Shown piece after piece: positions 55,062-64,000 of a stretch of 64,000 nt of DNA. The stretch comes from Myotis daubentonii (Eukaryota > Chordata > Mammalia > Chiroptera > Vespertilionidae): the NCBI RefSeq assembly GCF_963259705.1, contig NC_081850.1:32703799-32767798 (forward strand), read 5' to 3'. The translations under genes and the position numbers were made by a program. The notes under the pieces are model-generated. The model worked only from the letters and a program-made list of their open reading frames with translations. It was not told where the DNA came from and made no database searches. How positions within the stretch are numbered: position 1 is the stretch's first letter; every line of letters starts with the position of its first letter.

Positions 55062-55274
55062 GGTTTTTTAAAAATATTTTTATTGATTTTAGGGAGAGAG
55101 GAGGAAGAGAGAAAGATCGATGTGAGAGGAAAACATGGACTGGCTGCCTCCTGCAAGCCCCCCACCACAGGGGATTGAGCTGCAACCCAGCACATGCCCT
55201 GACCAGGAATCAAACCAACAATGCCTGGGTGCACTGGATGATGTTCAACCAACTGAGCCACATCGGCCAGGACT
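55062..55274 (-). repeat. VES SINE next to PDCD1LG2 exon 2
   Basis: AAATATTTTTATTGATTTTAG start and CACATCGGCCAGGACT head end. TSD TAAACAAAT on both sides. About 130 bp upstream of exon 2 in transcription order. Confidence 0.9.
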
Positions 55275-55289
55275 CATAAACAAATCTTT

Positions 55290-55920
55290 TTTTAAAAAAA
55301 AATATATATTTCCCACTTCTAGGAATATATCCCAAGAAACCAGAAACACCAATCAGAAAGGATATATGCACCCATATGTTCATAGCAGCACAATTCACCA
55401 TAGCTAAGATCTGGAAAAAGCCTAAGTGCCCATCAGCAAATGAATGGATTAGAAAACTGTGGTACATCTACACAATGGAATACTATGCTGCTGTAAAAAA
55501 GAAGGAATTCTTACCATTTGCAACGGCATGGATGGAACTGGAGAGCATTATGCTAAGTGAAATAAGCCAGTCAATGAAGGAAAAATACCACATGATCTCA
55601 CTCATTCATGGATATAGAGACCATTATAAACTTTTGAACAATAATAGATACAGAGGCAGAGCTGCCTCAAACAGATTGTCAAACTGCAGCAGGAAGGCCA
55701 GGGAGGGTTGGGGGGCAGGAGGGAGGGCGGTAAGAGATCAACCGAAGGACTTGTATGCATGCATATAAGCATAACCAATGGACATAAGACACTGGGGGGT
55801 AGGGGAGGCCAGAGGATTATCAAGGGCAGGGAAAAAAAAAAAGGACACATATGTAATACCCTTTGTAATACTTTAAGCAATTAAAAAAATTCAAAATAAG
55901 TAAAAAAAACCCAAAATAAA
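55290..55920 (+). mobile_element. 5'-truncated young bat L1, ORF2 C-terminus and 3' UTR
   Basis: 55376-55768 encodes the L1 ORF2 C-terminal region (IYTMEYYAAVKKKEF, WMELESIMLSEISQS), followed by a G-rich 3' UTR (GGGAGGGTTGGGGGGCAGG) and A-rich tail. No endonuclease or reverse transcriptase core. Confidence 0.88.
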
Positions 55921-55936
55921 AGAAAACAAAAAATAA

Positions 55937-56150
55937 ATAAAAAATACATTTTATTGATTTTTTATAGAGGAAGGGAGAGGTATAGAGAGTTAGAAACATC
56001 GATGAGAGAGAAACATCGATCAGCTGCCTCCTGTACACCCTCTACTGGGGATGTGCCTGCAACCAAGGTACATGCCCTTGACCGGAATCGAACCTGGGAC
56101 CCTTGAGTCTGCAGGCCAATGCTCTATCCACTGAGCCAAACCAGTTAGGG
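55937..56150 (-). repeat. VES SINE
   Basis: GAGGAAGGGAGAGGTATAGA, GAAACATCGATCAGCTGCCT and AACCAGTTAGGGCT head end. It abuts the tail of a 5'-truncated L1 and is followed by CACAAACAAATCTTTA. Confidence 0.9.
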
Positions 56151-56947
56151 CTCACAAACAAATCTTTAAGTGGGCCATGGCAGAGTGAAGCTGGGAAGGG
56201 AAGTTATGGGCCTCGGAGAGGGGGAAGATAGGGTAAGAGGAAGCGAGGGCCTCTTTATCAATCCAAATTAGAAGCTCTTCCTCCTTTTCTAACAGACTTT
56301 TCTGAATATGAAGCAATCCTCTGACTTACCCACACTGGTGGTTATCTCTCTGTCTCTCCCACAGAGCTTTCCATACTTTCAGGAGTAGGTTCTTGAAAAC
56401 CAAATCTTGCTTGTCAAATAAATAATCCAGCTGGGCCAGAACTCTGGGTGTCAGGCACTCCGTTTAGTGCTCAGGAGCACAGAACTAGATTCTCAATAAA
56501 TATCTGACAGCTGACTGAGCAGGGGAAGTAGACAAGCTCTTTTGAGTGCTGTGAATGAGTTTGCCCATCACTTGGGTGATCTCTTTTTAAGAGGTTTAGA
56601 CAGGGAAAGCAGAGAACTGGCTATGTTGTGTCCCAACCTTTGTCCTGTTTCACCTCTTACACTCCTACCTTTGCTCAAGGTTTTTTCCTCATCCAAGGAC
56701 TTTTCATGGTTGAAGGCAAAAAGGGACAGGATACGTGACTGTCAGCTAGTTTGGCCTCCAAGAGGCTGTCAACATCGTATTAGCCATGGAACCATTTCTT
56801 CAGGGGAAATAAGTTAGAGCCATACATGTAAATCAGGTTAGAAGCAGAGCTGCTCTGAGTACAATGGAGAAGGCCAGTGGAGGATTTGGATCAGAATGAC
56901 ATGATCTCATTTACACTTTTAAAAGAGGACTCAGCTTTGGTATAGAT

Positions 56948-57800
56948 CAAGCACGTCAAACTCAAAGGCTAACAAGGGCCAAATAAACAAGGTTTAAGTT
57001 TATATGGGTCACAAAAAAACAAAGCTTCAATTTTCATAGAAATGGGTTTATTTTGATAGAGACATGCTGACTACAAAGGGCTGAAATAAATGAGTAATTG
57101 TTAACATAAAATAATAGAACATTTTAATAAAAATTAATATTTTTTTCTTGAACATTAACTAACCAGACACTGAATAACTGCACAAATTAATAAGCGTAAC
57201 ATAAATAAACCTATTTTTCTTGTTCTCTGAAAGCAAAATATTTCCTGTTGCGCACACCAAACATTCTGTCTAAGACTAATGACGTGCCACCCTGACCGGT
57301 TTGGCTCAGTGGATAGAGCGTCGGCCTGGGGACTGAAGGGTCCCGGGTTCGATTCCGGTCAAGGGCATGTACCTTGGTTGCAGGCACATCCTGGGTAGGG
57401 GGTGTGTAGGAGGAGGCAGCTAATCAATGTTTCTCTCTCATCCATGTTTCTAACTCTCTGTCCCTCTCCTTTCCTCTCTGTAAAAAATCAATAAAATACA
57501 TATATATTTTTAAAAAAGACTAATGATGTGGCAGTTGGCTGCTAAAATATTCGCTGCTAGTATTAGTGGAGAGAAATGGTGCGCGGACGCGTAAGGGAAA
57601 TGAATGCAACATGACTATTGTAATCTGTCATTAGTGAACGTTGTAGTTCATTATAAATAATTATGTATAACAGAATATTGTAAAAATTAAGTTAGGAAAT
57701 TTTTATTAAAACATTTCTTACATACCATTATATTGTTGGGCTGCAAAAATATTCCTTGCGGGCTGCATGTGGCCTGTGGGCTCTGAGTTTGACATGCTTG
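56948..57800. mobile_element. hAT-like element carrying a VES SINE insertion
   Basis: Inverted termini CAAGCACGTCAAACTC and GAGTTTGACATGCTTG, flanked by GTATAGAT and GTGTAGAT (7/8 match, 8 bp). Removing the SINE at about 57287-57516 leaves roughly 620 bp. AT-rich interior with no ORF. Confidence 0.8.
57287..57516 (+). repeat. VES SINE inside a hAT-like element
   Basis: CCACCCTGACCGGTTTGGCT head, GGTTCGATTCCGGTCAAGGG. TSD AGACTAATGACGTG / AGACTAATGATGTG. Confidence 0.93.
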
Positions 57801-58066
57801 GTGTAGATAATAGACTATTGTTGGGCAGGAGACTGGGCGGGGTGATCAGTGCGGAATGTTTTTGCAGAAGTGATGATAGTTTGGATTAGAGTTGTGGGGC
57901 CAGTAGAGGTGAGAAGTGGTTCTTGTTGAAAGTTTAATATATATATACATATATTTAATTTGTCCTTTAAATTTATTAAAAAATTTTCAACATCTTCATT
58001 GAAGTATAATTAACATATAATAGAGAATTATATGTGTAAGTGTATTTGTATGTTTGTGTCTGCATA

Positions 58067-58207
58067 TCTATAATAATAAAAGCATAATATGCTAATTGCC
58101 AGGGCTGTGAGGGAAGCACGGGTCCCAGGTGCCGGAGGGAAGCCGGTGCTGGCAGCCACTGGAAGGAAGGCCTACTCTTGCATGAATTTCATGCATTGGG
58201 CCTCTAG
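58067..58207 (+). mobile_element. Helitron (HeliBat type), 141 bp, inside an L1 remnant
   Basis: Exact 5' TCTATAATAATAAAAG and 3' GGGCCTCTAG, between A (58066) and T (58208). A hairpin ATGAATTTCATGCAT lies near the 3' end. It interrupts minus-strand L1 sequence. Confidence 0.93.
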
Positions 58208-59399
58208 TATATATTTATACGCATGTATATATATAAAACATAGATGATTCAGTGGTACAATTCAGTGGTTTTTAGTATATTCACAGAATTGTGCAACCTA
58301 TACCACTATCTAATTTTAGATTATTTTCATCATCCCAAAAAGGAACCCCATACCCATTAGAAGAAACTCCCCAATTCCCCTTCTTTTTCCCTCCAGCCCT
58401 TGGCAACCACTAGCATACTTTCTGTCTCTACAAATTTGCTTATTCTGGATATTTCATATAAATGTAATCATATAATATGTGGCTTTTTATGTCTAGCTTC
58501 TTTCACCAGGCATATTTTCAAGTTCGTTTATGTTGTAGCACATATCAGTACTTCATTCCTTTTTATATCTGAATAATATTCCAGTGTATGACTATACCAC
58601 CACATCTTATTTATCCATTCATCAGTTGATGGACACTTGGGTTGGTTCCACTTGTTGGCTATTCTGAATAATTCTATGAATATTTATATATAAGTTTTAG
58701 TGTAGACATGTTTTCAGTTCTCTTGGGTTTGTATATATGTAGGAGTTGCTTGTTTAAATGGTAACTCAATGTTTAACTTTTTGAGAAATTGCCAAGTTGC
58801 TTATCAAATACATGGTTAACAAATATTTTCTCCCCATCTGCAGATTATCTTTCAGCTTCTTGATAGGTTCTATGAAGCACAAATGTTCTAATTTAATTTA
58901 ATTTAAAGCACAATTAATTTTGATGAAGTTGATTTATCTATTTTGTCTTTTATTACTTGCGCTTTAGGTGTCATATATAAGAAACCACTGCCTAATCCAA
59001 GGTAAAAAAAAAAAAAAAAAAAAAAAAGATTTACATGTATGTTTTCTCCTGAGAATTTTATCACTTTTCTTCTTATATTTAGGTCTTTGATGCATTGTGA
59101 GTTAATTTTTGTATGAGGCAAGGCTCCAAATTCGCTCTTTTGCATGTGGACATCCAATTGCCCCTGCACAATTTTGTTTAAAAGATTATTCTTTCTCCAT
59201 TGATTGTCTTGGCACCCTAACCAAAATCCAATGAACTATGGATGTATGGGTTTATTTTTGGACTCTCAAGTCTACTCCATTGAGCTATGTCTATTTTATG
59301 TCAGTACCAGAGACTTGATTACAGTAGTTCTGTGGTAGGTTTTGAGATCAGGAAATGTGAGTCCATCAACTTTGCTCTTTTTCAAGATTTTGCAGATGT

Positions 59400-59453
59400 C
59401 TGTGTGTGTGTGTGTGGGGGGGGGGGGTGGCAGGGGCGGGGGGGGGGGGGGGC
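59400..59453 (+). repeat. (GT)n plus G-run
   Basis: A short GTGTGTGT array followed by G runs of 11 and 14 bases, within the old L1 fragment. Confidence 0.9.
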
Positions 59454-60144
59454 TATTGTGGCTCTCTTGCATTTACATGTGAATTTTAAAATCTGCTTAT
59501 TCACACACACACATCTGAAATTTTGATAGGAACTACACTGTTTCTGTATGTTTATTAGAAAATATAGCCATCTAATAAATAATATTGTCTTCCAATCCAT
59601 GGACAACATACAATGTCTTTCCATTTGTCATCTATACTTTCAAAGAAGACCTGATGGGAATTTCTCACAGGTTTGACAAAAATTAAAAAATCTAGTAAAA
59701 TTTCTAGGTTTAGGGCTTGAGTCACTAACCTAGGGCAAATGCAGGTGCTATTTATTAAAATGGAGTAGACAGAGAGAAGCAGATTAGGGAGCAGAAATCA
59801 AGATTAGAATATGTTTGAAAAATGTTTGGTTTGAGGTGTCTCTTACACATCCAAGTGAAGATGTTTAGTAGGCAGTTGAGTAATAGGTGGTCTAGAGTTT
59901 GGGGGTAGAGATATAAATTTGGGAGTCATCAAAATATAAGTGTTACTTAAAGTCATGAGGGTGCATGGCTTCACCTAAAGGGTGATAGGAAGAAGAGAGT
60001 GTCTGAGGACTGAGACATGGGGCATTCCAACATTTATCTATCCTTGAGAGGGAGGCTACTAGCATAAGAGGGTTGAGAGTAGAAGTAAAAAGATAAATTA
60101 GCAATATCTTTTCCTTTCTGTATTCTAATGCTTTGACATTTGAT

Positions 60145-60590
60145 GACTCTGGGGGGACTGCCCCTCCTAGAATTAACCAATGTCTCACAACGAAGTTCAT
60201 CTTCCAAATGCACACCAACCAACCCAGAACCCATACCTCCAACCACCTTCCCCCCCCCCCTTGGTTCCCACACACTGTGCCACTACTTATCCGCCCTAAT
60301 CACTCCAGGGCCAGGTACCAGAGAACAAGAGACAGACTCTATGCCTCAGAGCCTACTGAAATTATTCAAATTAGCCAATTCTAAGCCTGCCTATCCCACC
60401 TTGCCCATTTCTTCCTGTGAAAACCACAATAAAGTCTCCTGCCCACATTTCCCCTTCTCCCTCTGCCCCCATATGGCCCTGATGCTTTCCTGGGTAGCCC
60501 CCTGTGGTATAACATGTTCCCTTCTCTTGGGAAAGAGGATACCATTTTTTTTTTCAATGACAGCCATTTCCTGATTTGTTGACCTCACCA
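60145..60590 (+). mobile_element. Possible ERV1-like LTR remnant
   Basis: TGACTCTGGGGGGACTGCCC near the start, ACCACAATAAAGTCTCCTGC (poly(A) signal context like gammaretroviral R regions) at about 60422, and a C-rich downstream part. Ends and TSD were not defined; the type is a guess from layout. Confidence 0.3.
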
Positions 60591-61284
60591 TAGCTAAATA
60601 ACAATAAAACCTGGAATTTAAAATATCGTGCTACAAGGAGGGAGCCCCAAACTCCAGAGTTGGGTTTAACAGTGTGGAGGTCATGGGTGGCCTGATCTGT
60701 GTGGTGCTGGTGGATCTGGTGTTGGTGAAAGTCTGTGTGGCTTCAAAAGAAAACAGCAGCAGGTAAAGATATGGAGACAACAGAATATAGGCCACTCTTC
60801 AGGAAAGAGTGATGAGGCAGTAGTTAGAAGGGAATAAAATGTGAGGTCCACAGTAGACTGTATCCTTGCTTTTATTTTAGGGAAGGAGATAGTACAGCAG
60901 GGACAGAAACACAATCACAATTTCCATAGGCAGTCACAATTTCCATGCTCAAGACACACCTTAGCTAGACCTGAAGATCACTTTCCTTATTGAAAATGCA
61001 AACATATCCACAAAACATATTATCTTAAGCTGCACCTGCAGGCCTGGGACTTATCCAGCATCCTTACTTCTAGAGAACAAATGGATAGCACATAACATGT
61101 AGTTCTGGCAACAGAAAGGACTCCTGGCTCAACCACCACTGGGCTTAACTTCCCCTTCTTCCTTGCCCATCCAAGGGGGCTTTCCTTGCACACTGCCTGC
61201 TTGAGCTACTGTTAACTGAGAGGTGGACACTGTTGTAAAGGTACTTTCCAGCCAGCAGCCTTCTTTCTTGTAGGGATAATATGC

Positions 61285-61430
61285 CCCACATAATGGTTAA
61301 GAGCTCTGGTTCTAAAGTCAGGCACATCTGAGTTCAAATCTTGGTTCTAGACATTATTAGCTTCTAAGACCTTGGGCAGTTTATAAAAACTCTTTGTGCC
61401 CCATTTCCCTGTAATGCCAGTAAACACCCA
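61285..61430 (+). repeat. MIR SINE remnant
   Basis: CACATAATGGTTAAGAGCTC, GTTCAAATCTTGGTTCTAG and GACCTTGGGCAGTTTAT, a clear MIR 5' and core. Confidence 0.8.
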
Positions 61431-61561
61431 CTTCAAGTCAGAATCTTGGGTGTCCTCTTAAACCTACTCATCTCTCATCTTATACCTTCCCACTGCTATT
61501 GTCTTAATCCAGCTCCTCCTCATTTCTCCTTACACCATAGCACAGCCTCCTCACTGTAATT

Positions 61562-63460
61562 ATTTTAATTAAATCTTTATTGTTCAGATTGTTACATTTG
61601 TTCCTCTTTTTTTCCCCCCATAACTCCCCTCCTCCCAGTTCCCACCCCACCCTCCGCCCTCACTCCCCACCCACTGTCCTCATCCATAGGTGCACGATTT
61701 TTGTCCAGTCTCTTCCCGCATCTCCCACACCCCTTCCCCCCCACCCCCAAGAATAGTCAGTCCATTCCCTTTCTATGTCCCTGATTCTCTTATGATCACC
61801 AGATTATTTGTTCACTTGATTCTTAGATTCACTTGTTGATAGATGCATGTTTGTTGTTCATAATTTGTATCTTTACCTTTTTCTTCCTCTTCCTCTTCTT
61901 AAAGGATACCTTTCAGCATTTCATATAATACTGGTTTGGTGGTGATGAACTCCTTTAGCTTTTCCTTATCTGTGAAGCTCTTTATCTGACCTTCAGTTCT
62001 GAATGATAGCTTTGCTGGATAAAGTAATCTTGGTTGTAGGTTCTTGGTATTCATCACTTTGAATATTTCTTGCCATTCCCTTCTGGCCTGCAAAGTTTCT
62101 GTTGAGAAATCAGCTGACAGTCGTATGGGTATTCCCTTGTAGGTAACTGAGTTTCTTTCTTTTGCTGCTTTTAGGATTTTCTCTTTGTCTTTTGCTCTTG
62201 GCATTTTAATTATGATGTGTCTTGGTGTGGTCCTCTTTGGATTCCTTTTGTTTGGGGTTCTCTGCGCTTCCTGGACCTGTAAGTCTATTTCTTTCACCAG
62301 GTGGGGGAAGTTTTCTGTCATTATTTCTTCAAATAGGTTTTCAATATCTTGCTCTCTCTCATCTTCTGGCACCCCTATAATTCTGATGTTGGTACGCTTG
62401 AAGCTGTCCCAGAGGCTCCTTACACTATCTTCGTATTTTCAGATTCTTTTTTCATTTTGCTTTTCCAGTTGGGTGTTTTTTGCTTCTTCGCATTTCAAAT
62501 CTTTGACTTCATTCTTACGCTCCTCTGGTCTGCTGTTGGGAGTCTGTATAATATTCTTTATTTCAGTCAGTGTATGCTTAATTTCTAGTTGGTTCTTTAT
62601 CATAACATTGAGGGTCTCATTAGATTTCTTGAGGATCTCACTACATTTATCGACGGCTTCTAGACAGTTCTTAAGAGACCTTAAAAGTTTGGTTCTGAAC
62701 TCTATATCTTCCATTGACAATTTTGTCCTGTTTCTTTGTCTCCGCATTTTTTTATGCTTTCTTGGTGCACCCCCTAGTGGTCTTTGTGTGCAGTCTTGTT
62801 GTAGTTAAGCCTTGATTGTTGTAGTTAATACTGGGGGGATTTGACCTCCAGGCCAACTGGGTATGAGAGTCAGCTGTGTCTGCAGTGGGAAAACCTCTGT
62901 CCTCTAGGGAGGTGCTAATCTAGCCTTTGCCTGAGGCTATCTGGCAAATGGCTCTGTGCAGGGCTTGGGCGGGCGGGTCACACTGGATCAAACAGGGCGG
63001 GCGGGAGCGAGCAGTTATGGCTGCTCTCAGTTCCGTCCCTAGGTGCTCTGCCTCACAGAGTCCCAGCAACCACTGCAAACCTCGGAGAGAAAGCTGCCTT
63101 CGAGTTCCGACCGAAGCCAGGCAGTCCTGCTTCTCCCGTTTGAGTCTGGGTCCCTAGAGACTCGCCCGGATCTGGAGCTCAGAGTCTGAAACTCCCTCCC
63201 GATTGAAAACAACAACCGCCCCCTCCGCCGCCAGCCCGCTCCGCGCGCGCACTCCGCACCTGAGTATTTCACTTCAGCACTGTGCCTCCTCTGAGTCTGG
63301 GTATGATATTCTCTTTCCTCCTAGTTTTAGAAAGAATTTCCACTCAGCCAGCCTTCCTGTGGTTCTGGATGATGTTCGTTCCGTCTTTTAGGTGTACCCC
63401 CGAATTGGTTGTTCGAGGCAGCAATCTCTGGCGTTAACCTATGCCGCCATCTTGGTTTCT
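61562..63460 (-). mobile_element. Full-length ORF1-only L1-derived retrotransposon (HAL1-like), copy B
   Basis: 1899 bp with a perfect 16-bp TSD CCTCCTCACTGTAATT (61546-61561 and 63461-63476). Same organisation as copy A: 5' end AGAAACCAAGATGGCGGC, GC-rich 5' UTR, 849-nt ORF1 region, C/T-rich block at 61600-61760 (the G-rich 3' UTR on the minus strand), and AATAAAGATTTAATT at the 3' end with almost no poly(A). No ORF2. Confidence 0.93.
61899..62747 (-). pseudogene. L1-type ORF1p with one premature stop (HAL1-like copy B)
   Basis: Same 849-nt length and frame as the intact ORF1 of copy A. A TGA at 62441-62439 replaces the Gln codon that follows EKRI (residue 103), at the end of the coiled coil before the RRM. 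No frameshift, so both halves stay in register (102 and 157+ aa). Amino-acid similarity to copy A is high outside a divergent stretch around residues 34-65. Confidence 0.92.
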
Positions 63461-64000
63461 CCTCCTCACTGTAATTTTGACCTTCCACTTTTGCTGCTCT
63501 CTGCTCCGTCTTCCACTTTGCAAGGTGGCAGACACAAACCTTGGCATCCTCCTCCACTCCTTTCTTCTCTCACTTGCATCCAATTCATTAACAAGTCTTA
63601 TACCAGTAGGCCCTTCCTTCAAATGTATCTAGACTCTGACTGTTTTCATATCAGCCTGATTCAGTATTACCTCTTGTGGTGATTACTGCTATAGCCAGAC
63701 AGCTGGACTCTATGATTCTGACCTGGCCTTCCTACAGTTGATTCTTAACACAGCAGCCAGAAAAATTGTTTAAAAAATATAAATCAGGTGACTCAAAACT
63801 TTTGATGGCTCAATATTTCACTGAGAGAAAAATTCTAAATCCTTCCAAAAGCCCAGGTAAGGGGACTGTTTCGAGCCTCCTGCTTCAGAGGATCCCACTG
63901 TGGCCATGCCTCTCCCTGCAGTGTGAGGTGTCTACAGGGCTGAGAGGAGTTATCTTGAGCCTCTCCCCATCACATTCTGGGTCCTTGAGATGCTGGAATT

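Larger units (their letters stand above)
57955..59610 (-). mobile_element. Old L1 fragment, 3' region, split by a Helitron
   Basis: The reverse complement shows L1 3' text (+ strand CCATTCATCAGTTGATGGAC, CTTGGCACCCTAACCAAAAT). Interrupted by the Helitron at 58067-58207 and by a poly(A) run at 59004-59026. No coding capacity. Confidence 0.75.
54938..64000 (-). other. PDCD1LG2: PDCD1LG2 intron 1 and/or 5' flank
   Basis: The human gene has a non-coding exon 1 more than 10 kb upstream of exon 2. I found no sequence resembling it here, so the promoter is probably outside the window. Contents are mobile elements listed separately. 56.15-56.94 kb, 59.6-60.1 kb and 60.6-61.3 kb show nothing recognised. 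Confidence 0.55.

Noticed and set aside
60140..60574. 144-codon ORF (+) around 60.3 kb
   Set aside because: Overlaps a probable LTR remnant and other frames of similar length; Pro/Thr/Ser-rich with no domain.
62185..62808. 207-codon ORF (+), hydrophobic
   Set aside because: Antisense shadow of the ORF1 of HAL1-like copy B.

Overview
Eukaryotic (mammalian) nuclear DNA, almost certainly from a vesper bat (Vespertilionidae). The lineage call rests on the repeats: many tRNA-derived VES-type SINEs in both orientations, HeliBat-type Helitrons (TCTATA...AATAAAAG 5' ends, CTAGT 3' ends), SPIN-type hAT elements, other short hAT elements and young bat L1-derived elements. Prokaryotic features (operons, RBS, CRISPR) do not apply.

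The one host gene I can support is PDCD1LG2 (PD-L2, CD273) on the minus strand, from about 54.9 kb down to about 10.3 kb. Six exons are placed by family similarity, splice sites and codon phase: signal peptide (54869-54937), IgV (44596-44895), IgC (36057-36326), transmembrane (29187-29321), a degenerate cytoplasmic-tail exon (about 19367-19415), and the terminal exon with the 3' UTR (about 10265-11409). The untranslated first exon and promoter were not found and probably lie beyond 64 kb. The first four coding exons look intact. The tail exon has lost the reading frame and splice donor expected from the human gene, and the poly(A) signal position reads AATGAA.

Layout. 1-10.26 kb is intergenic DNA downstream of the gene: VES SINEs, a U6 pseudogene, a decayed Tigger element, a Helitron, and a young 1.74-kb Tigger-type element (8111-9848) with an intact 311-codon ORF that lacks the DDE core. 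10.26-19.4 kb holds the 3' UTR and last intron (SPIN, SINEs, two abutting Helitrons). 19.5-23.2 kb is an old L1. 23.25-24.33 kb is a VES SINE whose tail carries a solo betaretrovirus-like LTR and a Helitron. 29.3-44.6 kb is intronic, with a SKP1 retrocopy at 41.8-42.8 kb that is itself split by a hAT element. 50.34-52.26 kb and 61.56-63.46 kb are two full-length copies of an L1-derived element that has ORF1 but no ORF2 (HAL1-like); one ORF1 is intact and the other has a single stop codon. 54.9-64 kb is intron 1 or 5' flank, with nested L1, VES, hAT and Helitron insertions.

There is no multi-gene pathway here. The best candidates for a new system are non-autonomous mobile elements that still encode nucleic-acid-binding proteins (the ORF1-only retrotransposon pair and the core-deleted Tigger), plus a remodelled PD-L2 cytoplasmic tail. 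Repeat family names come from recognition by eye, without a library search; repeat edges are approximate unless a target-site duplication (TSD) is given.
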